Shown: piece after piece, positions 9,051 to 17,731 of the stretch
Position numbering within the stretch: position 1 is the first letter of the stretch
Layout of the letters: every line of letters starts with the position of its first letter
DNA from: DATBLE01 sp963808815
GTDB taxonomy: Bacteria; Actinomycetota; Thermoleophilia; Gaiellales; Gaiellaceae
Reading direction: 5' to 3'
DNA: 64,000 nt
Assembly (NCBI GenBank): GCA_963808815.1
Contig: CAWEGI010000009.1
Coordinates: 47,808 to 111,807 of the forward strand
Made by a program: the position numbers and the translations under genes
Notes under the pieces: model-generated
Told to the model about the DNA's origin: nothing
What the model saw: the letters and a program-made list of their open reading frames with translations, nothing else
Database searches by the model: none

Positions 9051-9836
9051 ATGGCGACGGCGACCCGAGAGCATCTGCTGGTCCGCGTCGATCCGCCCGC
9101 GGCGCGGATCACGCTGAACCGGCCGGAGAAGCGGAACGCGCTCTCGCTCGCGCTGATGGAGGAGCTGATCGCGGCGCTCGAGGAGGTCGGCACAGACCCG
9201 GAGGCGCGGGCGATCGTGATCGAGGGCGCCGGCCCGGTGTTCTCGGCCGGGCACGACCTCGGCGAGATGGTCGGCCGCGACGCCGGCTTCTACGAGCAGC
9301 TCTTCGACGTCTGCACGGTGATGATGGAGACGATCCATCGCCTGCCGCAGCCGGTGATCGCCAAGGTGCACGGCATCGCGACCGCGGCGGGCTGCCAGCT
9401 CGTCGCCGCCTGCGACCTTGCTCTGGCAGCAACGGGAACGCGCTTCGCGACGCCCGGCGTCAGGATCGGCCTGTTCTGCTCCACGCCGATGGTTCCGCTC
9501 TCCCGCGCAGTGGGGCGCAAGCGAGCGCTCGAGCTGCTGCTCACCGGGGAGCCGATCGACGCGACGACCGCGTGCGAGTGGGGGCTGATCAACGGCGTCG
9601 TTCCGGGCGAGGAGCTCGAAGGCGCCGTTCTCGACCTGGCGTCGAAGGTCGCCCGCTCGAGCCCGCTCACCCTACGCATCGGCAAGCGGGCGTTCTACGA
9701 GCAGATCGAGCTCGACGAGCGCGGCGCCTACGAGCTGACCCGCGGAGTGATGGCCGCGAACGCACAGGCGGACGACGCGCAGGAGGGCATGTCTGCGTTC
9801 CTCGAGAAGCGCGACCCGACCTGGTCGGGCTCGTAG
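9051..9836 (+). CDS. Enoyl-CoA hydratase/isomerase family protein (ECHDC3-like)
   Basis: 261 residues, crotonase fold. The oxyanion-hole motifs SAGHDLGEM and HGIATAAGCQLVAACDLALA are present, so CoA thioesters should bind. The two glutamates that act in classical hydratases are not found: the region reads FATPGVRIGLFCSTPMV, as in the ECHDC3 subfamily, whose reaction is poorly defined. The ATG is preceded by GAGGAG (9031-9036) and by TACCTT 8 nt upstream. It follows the acyl-CoA synthetase in the same direction. Confidence 0.82.
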   Translation: MATATREHLLVRVDPPAARITLNRPEKRNALSLALMEELIAALEEVGTDPEARAIVIEGAGPVFSAGHDLGEMVGRDAGFYEQLFDVCTVMMETIHRLPQPVIAKVHGIATAAGCQLVAACDLALAATGTRFATPGVRIGLFCSTPMVPLSRAVGRKRALELLLTGEPIDATTACEWGLINGVVPGEELEGAVLDLASKVARSSPLTLRIGKRAFYEQIELDERGAYELTRGVMAANAQADDAQEGMSAFLEKRDPTWSGS

Positions 9837-9851
9837 CCCGAGACCTGCGCC

Positions 9852-9899
9852 TGCCCTCGGGTTGGTGATCCGCACCAGCGTGTGCCAGTAGCGGGCCAC
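9852..9899 (-). pseudogene. Fragment of a glyoxalase-family gene (first about 13 codons)
   Basis: From a GTG at 9899 the reverse strand reads MARYWHTLVRITNP, closely matching the first residues of the glyoxalase at 7351 (MTRYLHTMVRITDP). The rest of the gene is absent; the frame then runs across the end of the hydratase gene. This looks like a deletion remnant of a duplicated VOC gene. Confidence 0.5.
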
Positions 9900-9976
9900 G
9901 TTCGCGGGGCGTTGGCCAGATGATTCCGTAGGGTTTTCCCGCTTTCGTCGCCGGAGGAGCGGGCCTAGCCTCGAAG

Positions 9977-10276
9977 GTGATGACGGAGAGAGAGTCGCCC
10001 GGCGAATACGTGGTCGAGTGCTTCTGGCCCGGCGTCGACGCCGCGGCCGTCCGAGACCTCGACGCCCGCGCGGCGGCGAGCGCCGACGAGCTGACCCGCA
10101 GCGGGACGCCGGTTCGCTATCTCGGCTCGCTGCTCATGCGCACCGACGAGGTCGTCCTCTGCCTGTTCGAGGGGGACGAGCCGGCCGTCCGCCGGGCCGC
10201 CGAGCAGGCAGAGGTGCCTTTCGAGCGTGTCCTCGAGGCCGCCCGCTCTCCCTGGCCGATCGTCCAGAACACCTGA
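9977..10276 (+). CDS. DUF4242-like small protein (possible metal-binding ferredoxin-like fold)
   Basis: 99 residues. The pattern YVVECFWPGVD, LDARAAASADELTRSGTPVRYLGSL and EVVLCLFEGDEPAVRRAAEQAEVPFERVLEA matches DUF4242/nickel-binding-like proteins, which are small and often dimeric. The GTG at 9977 is followed at once by ATG at 9980; TAGCCT (9965-9970) lies 6 nt from GTG and 9 nt from ATG, so either start is possible. No specific function is known. It precedes a run of three secreted proteins, the first only 11 bases downstream. Confidence 0.65.
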   Translation: MMTERESPGEYVVECFWPGVDAAAVRDLDARAAASADELTRSGTPVRYLGSLLMRTDEVVLCLFEGDEPAVRRAAEQAEVPFERVLEAARSPWPIVQNT

Positions 10277-10287
10277 AGGAGGATCCC

Positions 10288-11562
10288 GTGCGCTCCCACC
10301 GCTTCCACGTCGCTCTCGCCGCCACGCTCGGCGCCGTCGCGCTAGTAGCCGGGGCCGTCCGCGCCGCCACCGCCGCGCCTGCCTGGTCGCGGATCAGCGG
10401 CCCCACTCAGGCCGGCAGTCAGCTCGGGCTCGCCCGCACTGCGGACGGCGTGCTGCACGTGATCTGGAACCGTGGCAACTCGTCGACGTCGATCTCCGAG
10501 ACACGGCTGTCACCGGCGGGGAAGGCGGTCGGCACTTCGACGGTCGCGACCGGCTGGAACGGGAACGGCGGGCTGGCGCTCGTCGTCATGCCCGACAAGT
10601 CGCTCCGACTGTTTGCTCCCGGAACGGGCGGCATCAACACCTTCACGGCGCCTGCGACCGGAGGAAGCTGGACCCACCAGAGCGGAGTTGGCTGGGGTGG
10701 AGCGATCGCCGAGTCCGCATATGTGATCGGCGCGACGCTGACGAAGGACGGCCAGCCGGTCACCGCCTGGCGGGGCAACGCCGGCGAAGGCGTCCCGCCG
10801 GCCTCCATTCCGCTGTCGGGCTACCAGGGCGGAATGGCCGAGTCGTTCCTCGCGACCGATGCGGCCAGCGGCGCGGTCGTCCTCGCCGGCGCCACGAACT
10901 CCGGGCAGGGCGGCGTCTACGCCCAGAAGATCCTGCCCAGCCCCGGCCCGCGCGTCGTCCTGCCTCCGCTCGGGAAGGAATGGGGGAACGGGCTCAGCGG
11001 CCGCATCGGCGCAGCGGGCGTCTACGTCGCCTATGCCGACGGCAAGAACGTGCATCTCTACCGCTACGGCGGCGGGTCGAAGACAATCGCGTCCGGCTCC
11101 TATTGGAGCGCGACGGTCTGCGCAGCGCCGGCGGGACGGCTGTGGATCGCCTGGGGCGACACGAGCGGCGGCCTCTTCGCCACACGCTCGAACCACGCGG
11201 CGAGCGCGTTCGAACCGGTGCAGAAGCTGAAGCTCCCGGGCAGCGAGCTCACGTTCGTCCAGTGCGAGGGCTCGGCGGGCCCCGTCGACCTGTTCGCGTC
11301 GGGGCAGACCAACGGCGGCTTCTTCCACACGCACCTGCTAGCCCAGTTCACCCTCCGCGCCCAGGCGTCGAAGGGCAAGGTGACCGTCTCGGTCCGCGAC
11401 GCGGGCGACCCGGTTGCCGGCGTCAAGGTCACGGTCGCGGGCAAGCACCTGACCACCGACGCACACGGACTCGTCTCGCTGACGCTGCGTGCAGGCTCGT
11501 ACTCGGCCGGCGCGACGGCGGCCGGCTACGCCTCCGCCTCGGCGAGGTTCGCGGTCCGGTGA
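10288..11562 (+). CDS. Secreted protein of unknown function with C-terminal carboxypeptidase-regulatory-like domain
   Basis: 424 residues. The GTG at 10288 follows a strong Shine-Dalgarno AAGGAGG (10276-10282). Residues 1-30 are a signal peptide (MRSHRFHVALAATLGAVALV). The middle has repeated WxxG/GLARTADGVLHVIWN-type blades suggestive of a sialidase-like or beta-propeller fold. The last about 75 residues (GKVTVSVRDAGDPVAGVKVT, then TTDAHGLVSLTLRAGSY) resemble a bacterial Ig/carboxypeptidase-regulatory domain. It overlaps the next beta-helix gene by 4 bases (GTGA), forming a three-gene secreted cluster. Confidence 0.65.
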   Translation: MRSHRFHVALAATLGAVALVAGAVRAATAAPAWSRISGPTQAGSQLGLARTADGVLHVIWNRGNSSTSISETRLSPAGKAVGTSTVATGWNGNGGLALVVMPDKSLRLFAPGTGGINTFTAPATGGSWTHQSGVGWGGAIAESAYVIGATLTKDGQPVTAWRGNAGEGVPPASIPLSGYQGGMAESFLATDAASGAVVLAGATNSGQGGVYAQKILPSPGPRVVLPPLGKEWGNGLSGRIGAAGVYVAYADGKNVHLYRYGGGSKTIASGSYWSATVCAAPAGRLWIAWGDTSGGLFATRSNHAASAFEPVQKLKLPGSELTFVQCEGSAGPVDLFASGQTNGGFFHTHLLAQFTLRAQASKGKVTVSVRDAGDPVAGVKVTVAGKHLTTDAHGLVSLTLRAGSYSAGATAAGYASASARFAVR

Positions 11563-12596
11563 AGACCTCGACGTCGGTCGTCCTCGCGGTACCGGCAGTC
11601 GCGCTCGTCCTGGCCGTCTCGGCGGCGGGCAGACCCACCGTCGTCCAGTCGGTCTCCTGCGGCGACGCGGTCACGCAGAGCGTCAAGCTGACCGCCGACC
11701 TCCACTGCTCGACGTCGGACGGGCTGGACATCGCCGCCAACCACGTCACGATTGACCTCGGCGGGCACACGATCTTCGGCACGAGCCCTTACAACGGCGT
11801 CGCGGACAACAGCTATCCGTATGCCACGATCAAGAACGGCGCAATCGACGGTTTCACCAACGCCGTCTATCTACATGCCGCACCCGATTCCGTGGTCACG
11901 AGCATCGTCGCCCGCAACGACCCCGGCGTCGCGATCTCCGTCGACGCCTCACCCTTCACGACGGTCTCGAAGGCGGCCGTCGTTGCCTACGGGTACGAGG
12001 GCGTCTACCTGCAGGCCGACGGGAGCACGCTGACCGGCAGTTCCGTCTCCGCCGCGTCCAACCCCGTCGGGACCGGCGTCGTCGTCTGGGGCTCCGGGGA
12101 CACCGTTTCCGGCGTCACGATCTCCGCGAGCGCAAAGGCGGGCATCCTCGTCCAGTACGGCGGTGGCAACCACGTGACAAAGAGCCGGGTCGAGGGTGCC
12201 GGCTCCGACGGCATCCGCTTCTACGACACCCAGGGCGCAACGGTCTCGGGCAATACCGTCACCGGCAGCGCCGGAGTCGGGATCCTCGTCGAGGCCACCT
12301 CCGACGGGACCGCGCTGACGAAGAACACCGTCTCTGCGAGCGCGGCCGACGGGATCGAGATCTCGACCGACAGCCTCGGCAGCCTGATCACCGGCAACAC
12401 CTCGAACGGCAACCGGAGCAGCGGAATCGACGTCGAGAACAGCGACCCGAGCAGCAAGCTCGGGAAGAACGGGGCCGACTACAACGCCCTCGACGGGATC
12501 ATCGGCGCGGTCGGCACGACGGATCTCGGCGGCAACCACGGCAACGACAACGGCCAGACCGACTGCAACATCGGCGGATTCCCGTGCAAGAAGTGA
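11559..12596 (+). CDS. Secreted right-handed parallel beta-helix protein
   Basis: 345 residues with a signal peptide (hydrophobic VVLAVPAVALVLAVSAAG). The N-terminal domain CGDAVTQSVKLTADLHCST then ITIDLGGHTIFG-like sequence is the cap seen in NosD/PbH1-type helices. Repeats of the form xGIxVxxxSxxxTIxxNTVxGS run to the end (DGIEISTDSLGSLITGNTSN, SSGIDVENSDPSSKLGKNG). Such proteins are pectate-lyase-like or adhesive; no catalytic site was recognised. GTG start in a 4-base overlap with the preceding gene. Confidence 0.75.
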   Translation: MKTSTSVVLAVPAVALVLAVSAAGRPTVVQSVSCGDAVTQSVKLTADLHCSTSDGLDIAANHVTIDLGGHTIFGTSPYNGVADNSYPYATIKNGAIDGFTNAVYLHAAPDSVVTSIVARNDPGVAISVDASPFTTVSKAAVVAYGYEGVYLQADGSTLTGSSVSAASNPVGTGVVVWGSGDTVSGVTISASAKAGILVQYGGGNHVTKSRVEGAGSDGIRFYDTQGATVSGNTVTGSAGVGILVEATSDGTALTKNTVSASAADGIEISTDSLGSLITGNTSNGNRSSGIDVENSDPSSKLGKNGADYNALDGIIGAVGTTDLGGNHGNDNGQTDCNIGGFPCKK

Positions 12597-12615
12597 CCTA
12601 TTGGAAGGAGAGGAA

Positions 12616-13611
12616 GTGAACCTCCGGGCCGCAGCCAAAGGCGCGAGGATCGCGCCGGCGCTCGTCGCGGCGGCGGCGGTCGCGCTGCTCGCGACCGGCT
12701 CCGGGGCCGGCAGCTCCACGATCCCGATCACGACCTGCGGCCAGGTCGTGACCACAAACGCCGTCCTCACCCAGGACCTGACCTGTCCCGCCTCGTCGGG
12801 AGTGATCGTCGGCGCCGCCGGGATCACGATCGACCTGAAGGGGTTCACGCTCACCGGCGACCGCAGCCCGAACCACTACGGAGTCCTCGACGGTTCCTAC
12901 AGCGGTGTCAAGGTCGAGAACGGCGTCGTGCGCAACTTCTACGACGGCGTCGACGCGGGCAGCAGCGCGAACTCGGTCACCGTCTCGAACGTGGTCGCGT
13001 CGGGAAGCGTCCTCGCCGGCATCTTTATCTGCTGCGCCTCGGGCTCGGCCTCGATCAGCTCGTCGACCGTCTCCGGGAACGGCGGCGACGGCATCATCGT
13101 CGGCGGCGTGTCGGCCAGGATCCAGTCATCGAACGCCTCGGGGAACGCCGGCCACGGCATAGAGATAAGCGGAGGCTTCGCCTCGATCAGGTCGTCGACC
13201 GCCTCCGGAAACGGCGGCAACGGCATCTACGCCACGGGCGCCAATGCCTCGATCGCGTCGTCGACCGCCTCCGGGAACGCCAGTTCCGGCATCGTCGTCG
13301 TCGGCGACTCGGCCCAGATCAAGTCGGCGGCCGCATCGGGGAACGCCGGCATCGGCATCGCGGTCCAGGGCGACAGCGCCTCGATCGCGTCGTCGACCGC
13401 CTCCGGGAACGGAAATACCGGCGTCGGGGTCGTCGGCAGCTCGGCCGCGATCAAGGGCAACTTCACGGACGCCAACGGCTTCCCGACCGGCGTCTCCGAC
13501 GGCGCCGGGCCCGGGATCGGGGTGGTGGGTTACACCGTCGCCCCGGCCGGGGCCAACGTCGCCCACGGCAACGACGACCCGAGCGAGTGCTCCCCCGCCC
13601 TGCTGTGCTGA
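12616..13611 (+). CDS. Secreted parallel beta-helix protein with perfect 22-residue coils
   Basis: 331 residues; paralogue of the preceding gene (CGQVVTTNAVLTQDLTCP, then GITIDLKGFTLTG). The GTG at 12616 is chosen because AAGGAG (12605-12610) precedes it; a TTG at 12601 is also open. A signal peptide spans residues 1-35. Six consecutive 22-residue units, such as ASIASSTASGNASSGIVVV, build a regular solenoid. It ends ECSPALLC. The role is unknown; with its neighbours it probably forms cell-surface or exported material. Confidence 0.75.
   Translation: MNLRAAAKGARIAPALVAAAAVALLATGSGAGSSTIPITTCGQVVTTNAVLTQDLTCPASSGVIVGAAGITIDLKGFTLTGDRSPNHYGVLDGSYSGVKVENGVVRNFYDGVDAGSSANSVTVSNVVASGSVLAGIFICCASGSASISSSTVSGNGGDGIIVGGVSARIQSSNASGNAGHGIEISGGFASIRSSTASGNGGNGIYATGANASIASSTASGNASSGIVVVGDSAQIKSAAASGNAGIGIAVQGDSASIASSTASGNGNTGVGVVGSSAAIKGNFTDANGFPTGVSDGAGPGIGVVGYTVAPAGANVAHGNDDPSECSPALLC
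13048..13443 (+). repeat. Six tandem 66-bp repeats inside the beta-helix gene
   Basis: Each 66-bp unit encodes one 22-residue beta-helix coil; a partial seventh follows. Units four and six begin with the same 33 bases (from 13246 and 13378), which suggests recent duplication or gene conversion within the array. Confidence 0.75.
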
Positions 13612-13854
13612 GCTTGCACCTTTGTCCCTACTGGCACGGCGTCCCCTACCGGCACGGCCGGCGTCGGAACTCCCGACCCCCGGTCGACGAGACGAGCCGA
13701 CCGCACGAGAAAGGAGACACACGGGCGTACATTCGGGCTGGTCGCCTGGCTCTGGCGAACCCCTCGCGGCGGGCTCGTCCGCGACAGCACGGGTCCCGGT
13801 CGCGGGCGTCCCTGGAGGCCCTCGCGAGAGCGATCGCGGCGCGCCTCTGAACGG

Positions 13855-16569
13855 CTACTTGCCGTCCTGCGCGTCCAGCGCCCGGGCGAGCTGGGCACGC
13901 GAGCGGATGCCGAGCTTGCGGTAGGCGCGCGCAAGATTCGCCTCCACCGCCTTACGGGTCAAGAAGACCTGCGTCGCGATCTCCTGGTTGGTCGACCCCG
14001 AAGCGGCCAGACGTGCGATGTGGAGCTCGGTCGCACTGAGCTCGTCGGGCGCCCGTCGGACGGCGACCCGGGCGAGTTCGGCCTCCGTTCGCCGCACCCA
14101 CCGCTCGGCGTCCAGCCCGCGAAAGATCGCCAGCGCCTGCTCGAGCGACCCACGCGCCTGACGCTTCTGCTTCAGGCGGCGGAGGATCTGCCCGTCGGCG
14201 AGCAGGGTGCGAGCCAGCTCGAACGGCATCGGGCAACGCTCGTGCTCGGCGAGCGCCCGCTCCAGAGATCCGGCAGCACCCTCCAGATCTCCGCCCGCCG
14301 CCAGGAGAAGACCACGGCAACGCGCCGAGACCGCCAGGCTCCAGGGGATCCGTGAGCGGTCGGCCTGGTCCTCGAAACGCACGGTTAGGGACGTGGCCCG
14401 GTCCAGCGCACCGACCATGATCGCCGCCTCGATCGCGTCGCCGTCCACGCGCCAGATCGCCGGCTCCCGGAAGTCGACGCGGTCGAGTTCGGCAAGCGCC
14501 TGGGCGAGGTGCCGGTCGGCCTCTTCCCCCTCACCGGCCGCCAGCGCGGCGAGCCCGATGCACCGGTTCCAGATCATGGTCACGATCGGCTCGTCGGGTC
14601 GTGCGAGCTCGAACGCCGCCTGGACGGCCTCGAACCGGCCGGCGTGCGCGTCGACGTAGACCCGCCACGGGCCCACTCCCTCGGACTCCACGCCCTGCTG
14701 TGCGAACGCGTCGGCCATGCGGGCCGCGAGGGCCTCGGCCTCGTCCCACCGTCCCGCCCACGTCTCGACGACCATGCGGTTGAGCAGGATGTTCGCGAGC
14801 GAGGACTCGTCGCCCTCGTCCCGCGCTGCCTGCTCGGCCTCCACGAGATGGGCTCGCGCACCGTCGAGGTCGTCGACATACCGGAGCCACTGACCGAGCT
14901 TGAAGACGACCCGTTGGTCGGCGGCGGGCGGGGGAGCATCGCGCTCGAGCTCGAGCGCCCGCCGGGCGGCGTCGGAGTCGAGCCCCTCGCCGAGGAAGAG
15001 GTCGGCTCGCACGCGGGCGCCCAGGGCGGCCGCGACGAGGCCCGGCTCGGTGTGGGGCAGGCCGTCGAGCAATGCAAGCGCGGCGCGCGCGGCGGCAGCC
15101 GCCTTGGTCAGGTCGACCGTTCCTGCGTACATCGCGATCGCCGCATGGCAGCGGGCCTGGACCACCGGGTCGCGGGCGTCGAGGAGCGCCACCTCGGCAA
15201 GCGCGGCGGCTGCCGACTCGCCCTTCCGCCAATAGTCGATCTCGGCGAGCGTGAGCAGCGCACGTGCCCGCAGATCGCCGGGCTCCAACTCCCGCCCGAG
15301 CGCCTCGAGAACCTCTGAGGCACGCTGGAAGTCGCTCGCCAGGTAGAGATGCTCGGCGAGGTCGAGCCTCAGCGCATCCCGGGCCCCGCCGTCCCGGGCC
15401 AGCAGTCGGAGTGCGAGCTCTGTCAGTTCCGCCGCGCTGTCGGGAGCTCCCCGAAGCCGGGCGAGGCGGGCCGCTGCCTCGACGGTCTGCGCAACCGACT
15501 CGTCCGGCCCATCGCACGCGAGCGCGAGATGCCGTGCCCGCTCCTCGGGGTCCCGCACCGCATCTGCGAGCGCCCGGTGCGCGGCACGCCGGCGACCAAG
15601 CGAGGCGGACGAGTAGACGGCCGAAGCGAACAGCGGATGGACGAACGCGATCCGCTCGCCGATCCCGACCCGGACGAGCCCAGCGTCCTCGGCCGGGGCG
15701 AGCGCCTCCTCCGACACCAGGCGAAGGTCGGGTTGGGCGAGCGCAGCGGCGCGCAGGAGCGCGTCACGCGTCTCGGGCGGCAGAGAGCGAACCCGCGACG
15801 CGACCAGCGTCTGGAGGCTCTCGGGGACTGGGAGACGAGCAGGGTCCCGGTCGCCCTGCCGTTCGAGCAGCCTGGCGATCTCGAGCGCGTACAGCGGGTT
15901 CCCGCCGGATGCCTGCGTGATCCGCACGAGCGTCGGACGGGGGAACGTCCTGCCGAGCTGTGTCGAGACGACGCGGTGCAGGGAGGCAACCGAGAGTGGA
16001 CCGAGCTCGATCCGGGCCACGGGGCCGTCGCGCTCGAGCCGGGCCAGGGGGCCGGCTTCACCCGAGCGGACGGAGAGGATCGCCCGCACCCGCTCGTCGG
16101 ACAGGCGCCGCAGCGCGAACTCGAGCGCCGACGTCGACGGACGATCGAGCCAGTGGAAGTCGTCGACGGCAATGACGACGGCCCGCTCGTCGGCGAGCTC
16201 CCGGATGAGCGAGAGGAAGGCGGTCCCCAACACCCGGGGTCCTGGCGGCCGCCTCGCCTGCGTTCGCAGCAGCGCCACCTCGAGCGCCTCGCGTTGCACG
16301 TCCGGAATCGCCGCGTAGAGCTCCTCCGGGAAGCCCGCCAGCAGATCGGCGAGCCCGGCGAACGAGAGCCTCGCCTCGGGCTCGGCCGGCCGCGCTGCCA
16401 GCACCGTCGCGCCCCCGGCGCGCGCACGCGCGACCGCGTCGTCCCAGATCGTGGTCTTGCCGATTCCGGGCTCGCCGACGATCGCGAGGACGGCGTGGCC
16501 ATCCGTGCTCCCATCGAGGAACGCCTCGACCGCTGCGAGCTCGGCCTCGCGCCCGATGACGCTCGTCAC
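13855..16569 (-). CDS. LuxR-family transcriptional regulator with N-terminal ATPase (LAL type)
   Basis: 904 residues. The AAA/STAND ATPase begins at once: VIGREAELAAV, Walker A GEPGIGKTT (about residues 32-40), Walker B VVIAVDDFHWLD. A long TPR-like helical region follows, then a C-terminal LuxR helix-turn-helix (LSATELHIARLAASGSTNQEI to LGIRSRAQLARAL). These large regulators bind ATP and an unknown signal before activating transcription. The GTG start is 6 nt after TACTCT (16576-16581), a leaderless pattern. The neighbours do not reveal its target. Confidence 0.87.
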   Translation of the reverse strand: MTSVIGREAELAAVEAFLDGSTDGHAVLAIVGEPGIGKTTIWDDAVARARAGGATVLAARPAEPEARLSFAGLADLLAGFPEELYAAIPDVQREALEVALLRTQARRPPGPRVLGTAFLSLIRELADERAVVIAVDDFHWLDRPSTSALEFALRRLSDERVRAILSVRSGEAGPLARLERDGPVARIELGPLSVASLHRVVSTQLGRTFPRPTLVRITQASGGNPLYALEIARLLERQGDRDPARLPVPESLQTLVASRVRSLPPETRDALLRAAALAQPDLRLVSEEALAPAEDAGLVRVGIGERIAFVHPLFASAVYSSASLGRRRAAHRALADAVRDPEERARHLALACDGPDESVAQTVEAAARLARLRGAPDSAAELTELALRLLARDGGARDALRLDLAEHLYLASDFQRASEVLEALGRELEPGDLRARALLTLAEIDYWRKGESAAAALAEVALLDARDPVVQARCHAAIAMYAGTVDLTKAAAAARAALALLDGLPHTEPGLVAAALGARVRADLFLGEGLDSDAARRALELERDAPPPAADQRVVFKLGQWLRYVDDLDGARAHLVEAEQAARDEGDESSLANILLNRMVVETWAGRWDEAEALAARMADAFAQQGVESEGVGPWRVYVDAHAGRFEAVQAAFELARPDEPIVTMIWNRCIGLAALAAGEGEEADRHLAQALAELDRVDFREPAIWRVDGDAIEAAIMVGALDRATSLTVRFEDQADRSRIPWSLAVSARCRGLLLAAGGDLEGAAGSLERALAEHERCPMPFELARTLLADGQILRRLKQKRQARGSLEQALAIFRGLDAERWVRRTEAELARVAVRRAPDELSATELHIARLAASGSTNQEIATQVFLTRKAVEANLARAYRKLGIRSRAQLARALDAQDGK

Positions 16570-16627
16570 GCGGAGAGAGTACGACCGGCGCGGCCGGTCC
16601 CGAGCCGGAACCGGCCGCGCCGCTCGG

Positions 16628-16772
16628 CTACGTCACCGGCCAGCAGATGCGGGTGAGGTAGTCCCTCGCGTCGGCGATGTTCTCCGGATGGGCGAGATAG
16701 ATCTGACGGGTGTGCTCGCCCGGCTCGGGGCGAACCGGACGATCGACAGCAGCTCTCCGGTCCGACCTTCAT
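16628..16772 (-). pseudogene. Small frame-disrupted ORF coupled to the GNAT-SnoaL gene
   Basis: An ATG at 16772 overlaps the stop of the GNAT gene (ATGA). Read with two missing bases, one near 16763 and one near 16729, the frames join into a natural-looking protein of about 48 residues: TGELLSIVRFAP, then EPGEHTRQIYLAHPENIAD and YLTRICWPVT followed by TAG at 16628-16630. No family is recognised. It may be a real small gene with sequence errors or a decayed one. Confidence 0.4.
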
Positions 16773-17731
16773 GACGCACGCAGCGTGCGGTCTCCCCCTA
16801 CGGGAGAGTCAAGCGGGTCTTCAACGATGACCACGAGACGTTCGATCAGCGAGCCGCGCAAGTTGAGGAGCAGCCGGCCGGCCCGGCGGTCCGGCTCGGT
16901 CGCCCACGAGTAGCTGGCCTCGACGCCACCCGGGGCCTCCTCGGCGGAGAGAACCCGCACCTCGTCGTCCGGCGGCCGCTCGCGATAGGCGGCGACGAGC
17001 GCGTCACGCCCGGTGAACGGCCCCACCGGGACGGCCTCGAACTCGAGCACGGCGTCCTCGGCGAAGCACTCCTCGAGCGGCTCCCAGTCGCCGGTGCGCA
17101 CGCCCTGGTTGTGGCGCGCGACGTACTCGTAAAGGAAGTCGACCGCCGGCGGTAGGCCGAGATCCTCGCGGACGAGCGCGTACAGGACCCCGTCGGCCCA
17201 TTGGCCGTGGCGCCGGTACGCATTGCGCTTCGCCCCTTCGCGGATGAAGCCGACCCGCTCGGCGTGGGCGATCGCGCGCTCGTTGAAGCCGTAGATCTCC
17301 AGCTGCAACCGGTGGAAGCCGAGTTCGAGCAGGAGGTGGCGCTGCAGCTCTCGCGCGGCCTCCTCCGCCAGCCCCCGGCCGCGGAAGTCTGGATGGAGCG
17401 CGAGCCCGCCGAGGTCGGCGATCCGGCTGCGCTCGCTGAACGTCCAGAACTCCATCACCCCCGCGGGGCGCCCCGCGGCCTCGATCACGAAGACGCCGGC
17501 CGAGGCGGGCGCTCGCTGCGAGAGCACGATCCGCTCGAGCACGTCCTCGCGCTCCCTGCCGCGGTGCAGCGAGAGGAAGGGCTCGACCTCGCGGTGCGCG
17601 AGCAGCCCGGCGACGAAGTCGACGTCGGCGGGCTCGGCGCGGCGGAGCCTGACGCCTTCGGCGTCACGACATCGCCTCGCACAAACGCCGACGGCTTTGC
17701 TGTCGCCTTTGTGCTCGGCTTCGTCTCTCAC
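16769..17731 (-). CDS. GNAT acetyltransferase fused to a SnoaL-like domain
   Basis: 320 residues. Residues about 25-180 are a RimJ-type GNAT N-acetyltransferase (VRLRRAEPADVDFVAGLL; acetyl-CoA loop LHPDFRGRGLAEEAARE; NERAIAHAERVGFIREGAKR). From about residue 200 an NTF2/SnoaL-like domain follows (FLYEYVARHNQGVRTGDWEP, LEECFAEDAVLEFEAVPVG). The GTG at 17731 overlaps the stop of the EamA gene (GTGA), though a start nearer the GNAT domain cannot be excluded because the first 25 residues look unstructured. The fusion suggests acetylation of a small molecule, perhaps one exported by the coupled EamA protein (inference). Confidence 0.72.
   Translation of the reverse strand: MRDEAEHKGDSKAVGVCARRCRDAEGVRLRRAEPADVDFVAGLLAHREVEPFLSLHRGREREDVLERIVLSQRAPASAGVFVIEAAGRPAGVMEFWTFSERSRIADLGGLALHPDFRGRGLAEEAARELQRHLLLELGFHRLQLEIYGFNERAIAHAERVGFIREGAKRNAYRRHGQWADGVLYALVREDLGLPPAVDFLYEYVARHNQGVRTGDWEPLEECFAEDAVLEFEAVPVGPFTGRDALVAAYRERPPDDEVRVLSAEEAPGGVEASYSWATEPDRRAGRLLLNLRGSLIERLVVIVEDPLDSPVGGDRTLRAS

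Noticed and set aside
13048..13443. CRISPR-like regular repeats
   Set aside because: Repeats are in frame, 66 bp without spacers, and encode beta-helix coils.
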